The position numbers and the translations under genes were made by a program. Positions 25,751 through 39,695 of a stretch of 64,000 nucleotides of DNA are shown here, piece by piece. The notes below the pieces were generated by a model. It ran no database searches. It saw nothing but the letters and a program-made list of their open reading frames with translations, and was not told where the DNA came from. The DNA comes from Rutidosis leptorrhynchoides. Taxonomy: Eukaryota > Streptophyta > Magnoliopsida > Asterales > Asteraceae. The DNA lies in NCBI RefSeq assembly GCF_046630445.1, contig NC_092338.1, positions 208,905,001 through 208,969,000 of the forward strand, given 5' to 3'. Position 1 is the first letter of the stretch, and the number at the start of each line of letters is the position of its first letter.

Positions 25751-26090
25751 TCAGAAATATCGCGGATATTTATAATGAAAGATATGATAATATCTTAGAA
25801 TTTCTAATATTGATGGATGATGATGAAGATTTGTCTGTAAAGGTTTAGAATAAAGAGTAAGGTATTCGTTAATGACTTTAGCAGCCACTGAATCATTTGG
25901 ATTCTTTGAAGGCAGATTTAGTCTTTGTAATTTGTCCATAGCCTCCTTCATAGTCTGTTCAATCCGTTTTCCAGTTCCAAACCTTCTCTTTTTCTCAGCT
26001 TTACCACCTTACTATTCTTTGTCATCAAACTTTTTACTGTTAAGATCGTTTACAGTTTTTGATGCTTCATCAACATTTCAAGAACTAGTT
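25751..26090 (-). pseudogene. Decayed basic coding remnant in family B interior
   Basis: A minus-strand frame reads through a Lys/Arg-rich helix-like stretch: GGKAEKKRRFGTGKRIEQTM, then KEAMDKLQRLNLPSKNPNDS and VAAKVINEYLTLYSKP, stopping at 25751. Upstream, the same frame gives DEASKTVNDLNSKKFDDKE followed by two stops. Composition and helical pattern look like former protein rather than chance, but I recognise no family. It lies on the sense strand of the element. A gag-like or captured origin are both possible. Confidence 0.45.
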
Positions 26091-27145
26091 TGCAGTTCAA
26101 AATATTTTTCAGAACTTCACATTCAAAGTATGTAAGTCCAGGAGATAGACGTTTTACGTACACATATAATTGTTGGCGTAGACATGCTGCGAGATTTCAA
26201 AATACTGGTTACTGTTTTTTGATGATTCGTATGACAATTCTCATTACAAGATTCGAATGAGTAAATGATGTGATTTCAATAAATATAATGATTTTTCGAA
26301 AAGTCAAAGATAATTGAAGTTGTTGGTAAGTTTATTGCTAAGGTGGCGAGATATGAAAGGTCCCCAGTAACGATGACGAAAGGGTAACGTATCTATCGAG
26401 GTTATAATAAGACTAGTCCGACTGAAAAGTCGAAGTTGACTTGCTGGAGCTGTGACAAAACTGTCTACTTTGAAAAGGAATTGAAAAGTCATTTTAGCTA
26501 ATAAATGCCAAAGGGTCTGACACGGATACGCGTCGAACTATGACTTTGGCTTTGAGAGCTTTTTAGGTACATAAATGTGGGTAATATGTGGTTGGATCAT
26601 CATCTCGATTGTTCATTGTTTGAAGTGTCTTCGAAAACTTCGGAGAGTTTGAACACAGTTTGTAATCGTTAATATACATATGATGTTCTAACACGGTTTT
26701 GAAGTCAAAGTATAGCTTTGAAAGATGTAGGAATCTAAGAGTGATGTCTTCTGTTAAATCATGACTTGGATTTTGATTTGTCAAAATCAGAATGCGTAAT
26801 CAAATTTGGGTAAGAATGGTTGTTTTGATTTCTATACAAGAATGTATATTGTTGTGAGGTTTTGGGAGTATAGTTGATGATTTGCTTAATCAGATTCGAA
26901 AAATGTAATATATTAATTTGTGAATTTATATATCTCTCGGGTATTACCTACCCGTTAAAAAAAATTTCACAATTAATATTTTGTACAACAGAATTTTATT
27001 ACAGTCTTTATAAAAATATATATGTGCATATTTTCTTCAGATGTAACATAGATTTAATGAGTTAATATTAAATTAAACTCATTTGATTTACGGTTGAAAC
27101 TAGAACTGAATAATCCCTAAAGACTTTAGAAATTACATAACTTTT
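26091..27145 (-). other. Family B interior, middle part
   Basis: No convincing gene. At 26938-26957 the sense strand has AACGGGTAGGTAATACCCG, a hairpin-forming copy of the purine-tract neighbour motif, comparable to 13594-13615 in family A. Confidence 0.5.
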
Positions 27146-27146
27146 A

Positions 27147-27590
27147 CGGAGTATTTATTCAATAAAATTGAAATTATGAATTAATACTTCGTTATTTGTT
27201 GGTGTTTGTAACCCTTGCACCATATTCTCCAAAGCCACTACTTGAGCGCGAAGCTCGTTGACTTCTTCTATTACACCGGGGTGATTGTCGGTTCGGACGA
27301 GTGGATAAATAAAATCTATAATTTGATGTAGTATATAATCGTGACGAGATACTCTGAAAATAAGAGAGAAAATGGTGTTTCGGGCCGGTTCGCCGGTAAG
27401 TGCTTCAGGTTCATCGCCAAGAGGGCAATGTGGTGGATGGAAGGGATCACCTTCTTCTTGTATCCAATTATTGAGGAGGCTACGAACCTATCCCCAATTC
27501 ATTCATAATAGATGATGGCTAATTGGTTGATCCATTCCGGTCACACTGCTTTCGGAGCTTGAGTGGGATTCCATATCGGAATTCGAGGGA
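27147..27590 (-). pseudogene. Decayed accessory or gag N-terminal ORF of family B
   Basis: On the sense strand an ATG near 27573 opens MESHSSSESSVTGMDQPISH, then a stop. An open stretch of about 110 codons follows from near 27487: VRSLLNYWIQEEGDPFHPPH, LTGEPARNTIFSLIFRVSRH, DYILHQIIDFIYPLVRTDNH and a probable coiled coil, EEVNELRAQVVALENMVQGL, ending near 27147. Position after the primer site parallels the acidic ORF of family A. I recognise no named domain; the coiled coil suggests self-association, as in gag N-terminal regions. At least one stop and one frame change break it. Confidence 0.5.
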
Positions 27591-28004
27591 CTTTAACTAA
27601 TGACGAATTCCATTTCGTTCGATTGAATAAAGAATTTTTCGATATGAAATGATTTTTCGGCTATCGGGTGGTATTCTAATTACATAGAATATCTATATAT
27701 ATAGCGCAAAAGATTTCGTAGATTACGGAGGAAATTACGGGATATGTCAGGCAAAGTTTACAGTATCAGATACGCTAAGATATGAATTAGCAGATACGCT
27801 AAGATATGAATTTTGTCTATACACTATTCATGCAATCAATGCAGTAAGACGTGTCTAGACTAAGAATGATAAGCAGGCAATTTCCGACAAAAATGATAAG
27901 CAAAACTTTTGACATGCAGACACGGTCGAAGTCCAGGCTCATTAATGCATCCTAACGACTATCAGTTAGACACACTAATGCAGACCTGGTTCGCTAAGAC
28001 CACC

Positions 28005-28016
28005 GCTCTGATACCA
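28005..28016 (-). promoter_or_regulatory. Second, internal tRNA-iMet primer site copy
   Basis: The sense strand reads TGGTATCAGAGC, identical to the true site at 28229-28240, and is preceded by an LTR-end-like CAACTTTCAGT. The two are 224 bp apart. Confidence 0.7.
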
Positions 28017-28228
28017 ACTGAAAGTTGGGGACGCATCTCACTCAGTACCTTCTCAGCTAACCGCCTGTGACCACTGAGCGTACCTCAGACACTGATTTTA
28101 CGGCCCGCCTCTCGGCAGTACAGCCAACCCTAATAGGGACCACGAGGAGTAAGAGCCAATACTTCGTCACAGGTAACACTGTGAGAACCCCCTCTACGAT
28201 TAACCCGCTAATAAACGGCATTAAACCA

Positions 28229-28240
28229 GCTCTGATACCA
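28229..28240 (-). promoter_or_regulatory. Primer binding site of family B element
   Basis: Sense TGGTATCAGAGC, a perfect match to the initiator tRNA-Met type site, two bases inside the 5' LTR edge at 28243. Confidence 0.9.
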
Positions 28241-28242
28241 AC

Positions 28243-31189
28243 TGAAAGGACCCGTTCATATACATTATAAACGATTCACAATAGTTGATTTCATCGCGAG
28301 GTATTTGACCTCTATATGATACATTTTACAAACATTGCATTCGTTTTTAAAAGACAGACTTTCTTTACAACGAAAGTTGACGGCATGCACACCATTTCAT
28401 AATACATCCAACTATAATTGACATAATAATAATCTTGATGAACTCAATGACTCGAATGCAACGTCTTTCAAAATATACCATGAATGACTCCAAGTAATAT
28501 CCTTAAAATGAGCTAATGCACAGCGGAAGATTTCTTTAATACCTGAGAATAAACATGCTTTAAAGTGTCAACCAAAAGGTTGGTGAGTTCATAGGTTTAT
28601 CATAACAATCATTTCAAAATATTAATAGACTACAAGATTTCCGTTTATAAATATATGTACACTCGCAAGTGTATAAAAGTATTCTATAAGTTGTAGGCAC
28701 CCGGTAACAAGCCTTAACGTTCATGTTTTACCCTCTGAAGTACACCAGATTAGGTGTGTTTAAAATAACCTCGAAGTACTAAAGCATCCCATAGTCAGGA
28801 TAGGGTTTGTCAGGCCCAATAGATCTATCTTTAGGATTCGCGCGTACCGTACATAGACAAGTAGTTTAATGTTACCAAGCTAAGGGTATATTTCTGGTTT
28901 AAACCCACATAGAATTAGTTTTAGTACTTGTGCCTATTTCGTAAAACATTTATAAAACAGCGCATGTATTCTCAGCGCAAAAATATATATAAAAAGGGAG
29001 TAATGAAACTCACCATACTGTATTTCGTAGTAAAAATACATATAACATCATTTAACAAGTGCAAGGTTGGCCTCGGATTCACGAACCTATATTAATTATA
29101 TATATTTATATGTTGGTCAATATTGGTCTAACAATTTTTGGTCAAGTCATAGTGTACCACAATCCTAATGCTCGAGACTAATATGCAAAAGTCAACGTGA
29201 CCCAAAATGACTTCTAAAATTTATACGTGTTTATTATATAACTTAACTATAGTCGTTTTATATGTTTAAATATATTTATTAGATTTTATAATAATAAAAG
29301 TCATTTATTAATAAAAATTTATATTAACGTTTATATATGATAAAATATACTTTTATATATCTTAAGTAGTAAAATTTATAAAGTTCACTTAATATCTTAA
29401 AACTATAGTGGTAAGTATTATTAATGTAATTATATTACGCGTGGTGAAAAATATCTTTGTATCCCCTATTTATTTGATAAAATAATATTGATCATAATAA
29501 TAATAAGTAAAAGTTGTATTATTTTATAATAATAATTATTATTATTCTATAAAAAATAACAATATTTATATTTACTAAAAATGTTATTATGATAAAATGA
29601 TAATATTAACATAATAGTAATAATGATATTTTATAATAACAATGATATTTCTATTAAAATAATAACGACGATAGTAATAATTATCATTTTAACAATAGTA
29701 TTAAAATTCAGTTGACTATAACTTCAAATCCGTTCATCGAAAGCATTCGATATCTAAATGAAAAGTTCTTAATTTTTCTCTAGTTTTCCAATGACATGCA
29801 TATCATATACCCTATCTCAGTAGCATATGTATCTAATTCAGGATTCAACAAACCTATCTAAGGACAATATCGAATGTACAAGCATGCATAATCCTATATA
29901 CTCGAGCACTAGTCAGGGATACACTATTGATATATAAAAGTTAAGTTATGAGTGCTCACGTATCAATATTGAGATTCAATATTACAGGAAAGTACGTAGA
30001 CACAACGGAGATAATAAACACTAGATTGACCTCACGAGCATACCCATGAACCATACCCATCACCTCCATAGCTATAACCCATAATTTCCTTAGCTTCGAC
30101 TCATTCAAAAAACTATTTTGAAATCACTCGGACATCACTCCGTCGTAATATTTTATGTATACTAATAATATCTTGAAATAATATAGAGCATATATATATA
30201 TGTAAATCGATTGAGAGAGTTTAGAGAAATATATTTTCAAGTTTCTATGAAATAATGAAACCTATTGAATTCTATTTATAATAGATTTTTGAATTATTAA
30301 AGTGAATTATTAAAGTATGAATTATTAAAGTGAATTATTAAAGTATGAATTATTAAAGTGAATTATTAAAGTATGAATTATTAAAGTGAATTATTAAAGT
30401 ATGAATTATTAAAGTGAATTATTAAAGTTAAAGTAAAGTAAAAGTAAAGTAAGGGTAAAGTTAAAGTATAGTAAAAGTATAAAAACTATGTATGTATAAT
30501 ACGTGTATAAATATATATAATATTAATTTAAATCGTTATATATATTTAATGAAATAAAATATAAATATCGTTATATTTATTATACTGGTTAAGTAATGAG
30601 TTGTCAAAAGTGATTCTAGATATTTATAAAAGTTATATACGTTTTAATAATAAAGTTCTTTTTAAACTGAAAACGTTTTTGTACGTTTGAAAATAGATTA
30701 ATAGAATATTATGGAAACCAATTCTCCACTAGCTTTTGTCTAACTTTCGTAAATGACACTTTTTATTTTTATTTATAAATAGCTTTACAAATTATTCCGA
30801 ATATCGTTAAGAGGAATAGATTTCTCAAATCATAGTGGACCTCTCAACAGAGACTTGTAATCATAATTCAGTGTTTCTGATAATTCAATCATTTAATATA
30901 TTTTTTTAAATTTCGTCGATAATCATATTGAAACAAATACGTTCATATAAAGCATTATACTTTTAAATACTTTGTTGACATTTTCAATTTATAACATATA
31001 CACATATACATACATATTCATATATGTTCATTTAATGGTTCGTGAATCATTGGAATTTGGTCGAGGTTTAAATGAATGTATAAACATAGTTTAAAATCCT
31101 TGAGATTTAACTTAACAAACATTGCTTATCGTGTCAGAATAATATAAAGATAAAGTTTAAATTTAGTCAGAAATTTCCGGGTCGTCACA
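28243..31189 (-). repeat. Family B 5' LTR (2.95 kb)
   Basis: Partner of 21429-24534, with only scattered differences apart from microsatellites. Its sense start abuts the CATGG duplication at 31190. Confidence 0.9.
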
Positions 31190-31194
31190 CATGG

Positions 31195-31873
31195 CGTCGT
31201 TTGAAGCACTTTATGGTAGAAAGTGCAGGTCTCCGATTTGTTGGAGTGAAGTGGGGGATAGACAAATTACGGGTCCGGAAATAATACAAGAAACTACCGA
31301 GAAGATCATCCAAATTCAACAACGGTTGAAAACCGCCCAAAGTCGACAAAAGAGCTACGCTGACATTAAAAGAAAAGATATAGAATTTGAAATTGGAGAG
31401 ATGGTCATGCTTAAAGTTGCACCTTGGAAAGGCGTTGTTCGATTTGGTAAACGAGGGAAATTGAATCCAAGGTATATTGGACCATTCAAGATTATTGATC
31501 GTGTCGGGCCAGTAGCTTACCGACTTGAGTTACCTCAACAACTCGCGACTGTACATAACACTTTCCACGTCTTGAATTTGAAGAAATATTTTACTAAAGA
31601 AGATCTCACTATTCCATTAGATGAAATCCAAATCAACGAAAAAATTCAATTCATCGAAGAACCCGTCGAAATAATGGATCGTGAGGTTAAAAGACTTAAG
31701 CAAAACAAGATACCAATTCTTAAGGTTCGAGGGAATGCTCGTAGAGGACCCGAGTTTACCTGGGAATGAGAAGATCAGATGAAAAAGAAATATCCGCATC
31801 TATTTCTAGAAGATTCGTCAACACTTTCAACAGCTTAAAATTTAAGGACGAAATTTATTTAACGGGTAGGTAC
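31195..31873 (+). pseudogene. Integrase C-terminus and chromodomain of inner family A element
   Basis: It continues the integrase frame cut at 21428: [52 protein letters not shown] and chromodomain sequence PEFTWE. A stop at 31767-31769 falls inside the chromodomain, where the copies at 35720 and 57840 have arginine. The hairpin before the purine tract is damaged here (AATTTAAGGACGAAATTT). The element's 3' LTR follows at 31874. Confidence 0.85.
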
Positions 31874-34800
31874 TGTAGTGACCCGAACTTTTCCATGTTT
31901 TTATATATTAAATGAAATTGATATTTACATGATTAAATGTTTCCAACATGTTAAGCGATCAAACTTGTTAAGACTTGATTAATTGAAATAGGTTTCATAT
32001 AGACAATTGACCACCAAGTTGACCGGTGATTCACGAACGTTAAAACTTGTAAAAAACTATATGATGACATATATATGGATATATATATATAGTTAACATG
32101 ATATTATGATAAGTAAACATATCATTAAGTATATTAACAATGAACTACATATGTAAAAGCAAGACTACTAACTTAATGATTTTGAAACGAGACATATATG
32201 TAACGATTATCGTTGTAACGATATTTAATGTATACATATAATATTAAGAGATATTCATACATCATATTATCAGGATAATATAATAATTTAAAATCTCATT
32301 TGATATTATAAACATTGGGTTAACAACATTTAACAAGATCGTTAACCTAAAGGTTTCAAAACAACACTTACATGTAACGACTAACGATGACTTAAGGACT
32401 CAGTTAAAATGTATATACATGTAGTGTTTTAATATGTATTCATACACTTTTGAAAGACTTCAAGACACTTATCAAAATATTTCTACTTAACAAAAATGCT
32501 TACAATTACATCCTCGTTCAGTTTCATCAACAATTCTACTCATATGCACCCGTATTCGTACTCGTACAATACACAGCTTTTTGATGTATATACTATTGGT
32601 ATATACACTCCAATGATCACCTATTAGCAGCCCATGTGAGTCACCTAACACATGTGGGAACCATCATTTGGCAACTAGCATGAAATATATCATAAAATTA
32701 CAAAAATATGAGTAATCATTCATGACTTATTTACATGAAAACAAAATTACATATCCTTTATATCTAATCCATACACGAACGACCAAAAACACCTACAAAA
32801 ACTTTCATTCTTCAATTTTCTTCATCTAATTGATCTCTCTCAAGTTCTATCTTCAAGTTCTAAGTGTTCTTCATAAATTCTACAAGTTCTAGTTTCATAA
32901 AATCAAGAATACTTCCAAGTTTGCTAGCTTACTTCCAATCTTGTAGAGTGATCATCCAACCTTAAGAAATCTTTATTATTTACAGTAAGATATCTTTCTA
33001 ATACAAGGTAATACTCATATTCAAAATTTGATTCAATTTCTATAACTATAACAATCTTATTTCGAGTGGAAATCTTACTTGAACTTGTTTTCGTGTCATG
33101 ATTCTGCTTCAAGAACTTTCAAGCCATCCAAGGATCCATTGAAGCTAGATCTATTTTTCTCATTTCCAGTAGCTTTATCCAGAAAACTTGAGGTAGTAAT
33201 TATGTTCATAACATCATTCGATTCATACATATAAAGCTATCTTATTCGAAGGTTTAAACTTGTAATCACTAGAACATAATATAGTTAATTCTAAACTTGT
33301 TGACAAACAAAAGTTAATCCTTCTAACTTGACTTTTAAAATTAACTAAATACATGTTCTATATCTATATGATATGCTAACTTAATGATTTAAAACCTGGA
33401 AACACGAAGAACACTGTAAAACCGGACATACGCCGTCGTAGTAACACCGCGGGCTGTTTTGGGTTAGTTAATTAAAAACTATGATAAACTTTGATTTAAA
33501 AGTTGTTCTTCTGGGAAAATGATTTTTCTTATGAACATGAAACTATATCCAAAAATCATGGTTAAACTCAAAGTGGAAGTATGTTTTCTAAAATGGTCAT
33601 CTAGACGTCGTTCTTTCGACTGAAATGACTACCTTTACAAAAACGACTTGTAACATATATTTCCGACTATAAACCTATAATTTTTCTATTTAGATTCATA
33701 AAATATATTTCAATATGAAACCATAGCAATTTTATTCACTCAAAATGGATTTAAAATGAAGAAGTTATGGGTAAAACAAGATTGGATAATTTTTCTTGTT
33801 GTAGCAACGTGAAAATTGGTAACAAATCTATATTAATCATATCCTAGCTAACTTATATTGTATTATACATGTACTCTTGGGATACCATAGACACGTATGC
33901 AAATGTTTTGACATATCATATCGACCCATGTGTATATATTATTTGGAACAACCATAGACACTCTATATGCAGTAATGTGGGAGTTAGCTATACAGGGTTG
34001 AGGTTGATTCCAAAGATATATATACTTTGAATTGTGATCTAGCCTGAGACGTGTATACACTGGGTCGTGGATTGATTCAAGATAATATATATCAAATTTT
34101 TTCTGTACATCTAACGTTGGACAACTAGTTGTAGGTTACTAACGAGAACAACTGACTTAATAAACTTAAAACATCAAAATGTATTAAAAGTGTTGTAAAT
34201 ATATTTTGAACATACTTTGATATATATGTACATATTTGTTATAGGTTCGTGAATCGACCAGTGGCCAAGTCTTACTTCCCAACGAAGTAAAAATCTGTGA
34301 AAATGAGTTATAGTCCCACTTTAAAAATCTAATATTTTGGGATGAGAATACATGCAGTTTTATAAATATTTTACGAAATAGACACAAGTAATTGAAACTA
34401 CATTATATGGGTGAATGATTGAAGCCGAATATGTCCCTTTTGCTTGGTAGCCTAAGAATTAGTAAACCGATCTACTAATTGACGCGAATCCTAAAGATAG
34501 ATCTATTGGGTCTAACGAACCCCATCCAAAGTACCGGATGCTTTAGTACTTCGAATTCATTTTTATCATGTCCGAAAGATTTTCCGGTATGATAGGGGAT
34601 ATTCTTATATGAATCTTGTTAATGTCGGTTACCAGGTGTTCACCATATGAATGAATTTTATCTCTATGTATGGGATGTATATTGAAATATGAAATCTTGT
34701 GGTCTATTATTATGATTTGATAATATATAGGTTAAACCTATAACTCACCAACATTTTTGTTGACGTTTTAAGCATGTTTATTCTCAGGTGATTATTAAGA

Positions 34801-35130
34801 GCTTCCGCTGTCGCATACTTAAATAAGGACGAGATTTGGAGTCCATGCTTGTATGATATTGTGTAAAAACTGCATTCAAGAAACTTATTTCGTTGTAACA
34901 TATTTGTATTGTAAACCATTATGTAATGGTCGTATGTAAACATGATATTTTAGATTATCATTATTTGATAATCTACGTAAAGCTTTTTAAACCTTTATTG
35001 ATGAAATAAAGGTTATGGTTTGTTTTAAAATGAATGCAGTCTTTGAAAAACGTCTCATATAGAGGTTAAAACCTCGCAACGAAATCAATTAATATGGAAC
35101 GTTTTTAATCAATAAGAACGGGACATTTCA
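31874..35130 (+). repeat. Inner family A 3' LTR (3.26 kb)
   Basis: It begins TGTAGTGACCCGAAC straight after AACGGGTAGGTAC and ends GAACGGGACATTTCA. It matches the subfamily of the LTR at 15284. The 5 bp after it (CCTAC) do not match the 5 bp before 15284 (CGCAT). Confidence 0.8.
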
Positions 35131-35837
35131 CCTACCGTTAGCAGAATTTTCCTACAACAACAGTTTGAGGCACTTTATGGTAGAAAGTAAAGGTCTCCGA
35201 TTTGTTGAAATGAAGTGAGGGATAGACAGATTACGGGTCAGGAGATAACACAATAAACTACCGAGAAAATCATCGAAATTCAACAACGATTGAAAACCGC
35301 CCAGAGTCGACAAAAGAGCTACGCGGATAGTAAAAGAAAAGATATAGAGTTTGAAATTAGAGAAATGGTCATGCTTAAGGTTTCACCTTGGAAAGGCGTT
35401 GTTCGATTTGGTAAACGGGGGAAACTAAATCCAAGGTACATTGGACCATTCAAGATTATAGATCGTGTCGGACCAGTAGCTTACCAACTGAAGCTACCTC
35501 AACAACTCCAGGCTGTACATAACACTTTCCACGTCTCGAATTTGAAGAAATGTTTTGCTAAAGAAGATCTCACTATTTCGTTGGACGAAATACAAATCAA
35601 TGAAAAACTTCAATTCATTGAAGAACCTGTCGAAATAATGGATCGTGAGGTTAAGAGACTTAAGCAAAACAAGATACTGATTGTTAAGGTTCGAAGGAAT
35701 GCTCGTAGAGGACCTGAGTTCACCTGGGAGCGTGAAGATCAGATGAAGAAGAAATACCCGCATCTATTTCCAGAAGATTCGTCAACACCTTCAACAGCTT
35801 AAAATTTCGAGACGAAATTTATTTAACGGGTAGGTAC
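35131..35837 (+). pseudogene. Integrase C-terminus and chromodomain of outer family A element
   Basis: It resumes at the integrase motif [11 protein letters not shown], then skips about 29 bp relative to the copy at 57230 and is frameshifted. An open frame from 35290 to 35802 encodes GEMVML-like (here [20 protein letters not shown]), [11 protein letters not shown] and the chromodomain [20 protein letters not shown], ending [17 protein letters not shown]. The hairpin AAATTTCGAGACGAAATTT and AACGGGTAGGTAC lead into the 3' LTR. Chromodomains of this kind are the defining mark of chromoviruses. Confidence 0.85.
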
Positions 35838-38800
35838 TGTAGTGACCCGAGCTTTTCCATGTTTATATATAATAATTGAGATTGATATTTACATGACTAA
35901 ATGTTTCCAACGTGTTAAGCAATCAAACTTTTTAAGACTTGATTAAATGAAATAAGTTTCATATAGACAATTGATCACCCAAGTTAACCGGCGATTCACG
36001 AACGTTACAAATTTGTAAAAACTACATGTTGTGGTATATATAGACATATATATATGGTTGACATGAGATTATGATGAGTAAGTATCTCACTAAGTATATT
36101 AGCAATGTGTGATATACATAAGAAATGAGATTACTAAGTTAAGAAACTCGAAATGATATATATAACGATTATCGTTATGATAACGTCTACTAAATACATA
36201 TGTATCATATTAAGATATTGATACACTATATTTAACATGATAAAATTATATTTAAATATATCATTAAGTGTGTTAATAATGAACTACATATGTAAAAACA
36301 AGACTACTAACTCAAGAATTACGAAACGAGACTTATATGTAACGATTATCGTTGTAACGATATTTTAATGTATATATCATATTAAGAGATATTCATACAT
36401 CATAATATCATGATAACATAATAATTTAACATCTCATTTGATATAATAAACATTGGGTTAACAACATTAATTGAGATCGTTAACTTAAAGGTTTCAAAAC
36501 AACACTTACATGTAACGACTAATGAAGACTTAACGACTCCATTAGAATGTATATACATGTTGTGTTTTGATATGTATTCTTACACTTTTGAAAGACTTTA
36601 AGACACATATCAAAGTACTTCTACTTAACAAAAATGCTTAAAATTACATCCTCGTTCAGTTTCATCAACAATTATACTCGTATGCACCCGTATTCGTACT
36701 CGTACAATATACAGCTTTTAGATGTATGTACTATTGGTATATACACTCCAATGATCAGCTTTTAGCAGCCCATGTGAGTCACCTAATACATGTGGGAACC
36801 ATCATTTGGCAACTAGCATGAAATATCTCATAAAATTACAAAAATATTAGTAATCATTGATGACTTATTTACATGAAAACAAAATTACATATCCTTTATA
36901 TCTAATCCATATACCATCGACCAAAAACTCCTACAAATACTTTCATTCTTCAATTTTCTTCATCTAATTGATCTCTCTCAAGTTCCATCTTCAAGTTCTA
37001 AGTGTTCTTCATAAATTCCATAAGTATAGTTTCATAAAAATCAAGAATACTTCCAAGTTTGCAAGTCTACTTCCAAGCTTTCTAATCCATTCCAAGTAAT
37101 CATCTAAGATCAAGGAACCTTTGTTATTTATAGTAGGTTATCTTTCTAATTCAAGGTAATATTTATATTCAAACTTTGATTCAATTTCTACAACTATAAC
37201 AATCTTATTTCGAGTGAAAATCTTACTTGAACTGTTTTCGTGTCATGATTCTGCTTCAAGAACTTTCAAGCCATCCAAGGATCCTTTGAAGCTAGATCCA
37301 TTTTTCTCATTTCCATTCTTTTTATCCAGAAAACTTGAGGTAGTAATGATGTTCATAACATCATTCGATTCATACATATAAAGCTATCTTATTCGAAGGT
37401 TTAAACTTGTAATCACTAGAACATAGTTTAGTTAATTCTAAACTTATTCGCAAACAAAAGTTAATCCTTCTAACTTGACTTTTAAAATCAACTAAACACA
37501 TGTTCTATATCTATATGATATGCTAACTTAATGATTTAAAACTTGGAAACACGATGAACACCATAAAATCGGATATACGCCGTCGTAGTGAAACCGGGGG
37601 CTGTTTTGGTTTGGATAATTAAAAACTATGATAAACTTTGATTTAAAAGTTGTTCTTCTGGGAAAATGATTTTTCATATGAACATGAAACTATATCCAAA
37701 AATCTTGGTTAAACTCAAAGTGAAAGTATGTTTTTCAAAATGGTCATCAAGATGTCGTTCTTTCAATGGAAATGACTACCTCTTTAGTAATTGACATGTA
37801 ACTTAAGAGGTAGTCATTTGATTCACTCAAAACGGATTTAAAATGAAGAAGTTATGGGTAAAACAAGATTGAATATTTTTGATCTTTTTAGCTACGGGAA
37901 ATGTTTAACAAATCTATACAAATCATATCCTAGCTAACTTATATTGTATTATACATGTATTCTAATATATTATGTAATCTTGGAATACCATAGACACGTA
38001 TGCAAATGTTTTGACATATCATATCGACCCATGTATATATATTATTTGGAACAACCATAGATACTCTATATGCAGTAATGTTGGAGTTAGCTATACAGGG
38101 TTGAGGTTGATTCCAAAATATATATATACTTTGAGTTGTGATCTAGCCTGAGACGTGTATACACTGGGTCGTGGATTGATTCAAGATAATATATATCGAT
38201 TTATTTCTGTACATCTAACTGTGGACAACTAGTTGTAGGTTATTAACGAGGACAACTAACTTAATACACTCAAATCTTTAAAACATAATAAAAATGGTTG
38301 TAATTATATTTTGATCATACTTTGATATATATATGTACATATTTGTATATGTTCGTGAATCGATTCGTGGCCAAGTCTTATTTCCGAGGAAGAAAATATC
38401 TGTGAAAGTGAGTTATAGTCCCACTTTTAGAATCTAATATTTTTGGGATGAGAATACATGCAGGTTTTATAAATGATTTACAAAATAGACACAAGTATGT
38501 GAAACTACATTCTATGGTTGAATTATCGAAATCGAATATGCCCCTTTTTATTAAGTCTGGTAATCTAAGAATTAGGGAACAGACACCCTAATTGACGCGA
38601 ATCCTAAAGATAGATCTATTGGGCCTAACAAACCCCATCCAAAGTACCGGATGCTGTAGTACTTTGAAATTTATATCAAATCCGAAGGGTGTCTCTGAAT
38701 GATGGGGATATTCTTATATATGCATCTTGTTAATGTCGGTTACCAGGTGTTAATCATATGAATGATTTTTATCTCTATGTATGGGATGTGTATTGAAATA

Positions 38801-39240
38801 TGAAATCTTGTGGTCTATTGTTACGATTTGATATATATAGGTTAAACCTATAACTCACCAACATTTTTGTTGACGTTTAAAGCATGTTTATTCTCAAGTG
38901 AATACTTAGAGCTTCCGCTATTGCATACTAGAATAAGGACAAGATTTGGAGTCCATGTTTGTATGATATTGTGTAAAAACTGCATTCAAGAAACATATGT
39001 CGATGTAATATATTTCTATTGTAAACCATTATGTAATGGTCATGTGTAAACAGTATATTTTAGATTATCATTATTTGATAATCTACTTAATGCTTTTAAA
39101 ACCTTTATTGATAAAATAAAGGTTATGGTAGTTTTAAAAATGAATGCAGTCTTTGAAAAACGTCTCATATAGAGGTCAAAACCTCGAAACGAAATCAATT
39201 AATATGGAATGTTTATAATCAATATGAACGGGACATTTCA
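35838..39240 (+). repeat. Outer family A 3' LTR (3.4 kb)
   Basis: Partner of 8308-11766. It ends GAACGGGACATTTCA at 39240 and is followed by the TTACA duplication. About 80 bp present in the partner are replaced at 37805-37819 by an inverted copy of nearby sequence. Confidence 0.85.
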
Positions 39241-39695
39241 TTACACACCCAATTTACACCCCAAGAACCCAAATTTCACACGAAATTGGATCTTAGACTC
39301 AACACCAACCCAAGCCCTAACCCCAACTCAAAATTAAAAAAACATAAATTCGGATTTAGAACTTACCAAAAGTGTAGAACAAAGCTAGGAGCAGCTACAC
39401 TTAGCTTAGGGCTTCAATTTAGGCACACAAGATCTTCTTCTTCACTAAATCAAGTCTTTCTCACTCTAGGCTTTCTCACTCTAACTTGGAAGTGATAAAG
39501 ATGAAGTGAAAATGAACAAGAGACTGATCTAGGTCCAAATTTCATTCAAAAATGTCCATGCAAAATTGTCAATTGGTCCTTCCATCTTATTTTATTTAAT
39601 TACAAAACAATACCTCCTGTCAGCTATGTTGCGTGACGAGCAAGAATGAGGCGCGACGTGCCTTATAGCGTGCACTTGGGTCAGGAGCTGTTACA
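39241..39695 (-). repeat. Family C LTR, right piece of the split copy
   Basis: It continues 7830-8307 after the 30.9-kb insertion. It parallels 50380-50826 (GAACTTACC, CTTTCTCTC and a decayed GC-rich pair near 39640-39680) and ends with the sense LTR start TGTAACAGCTCC at 39695. Confidence 0.65.
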
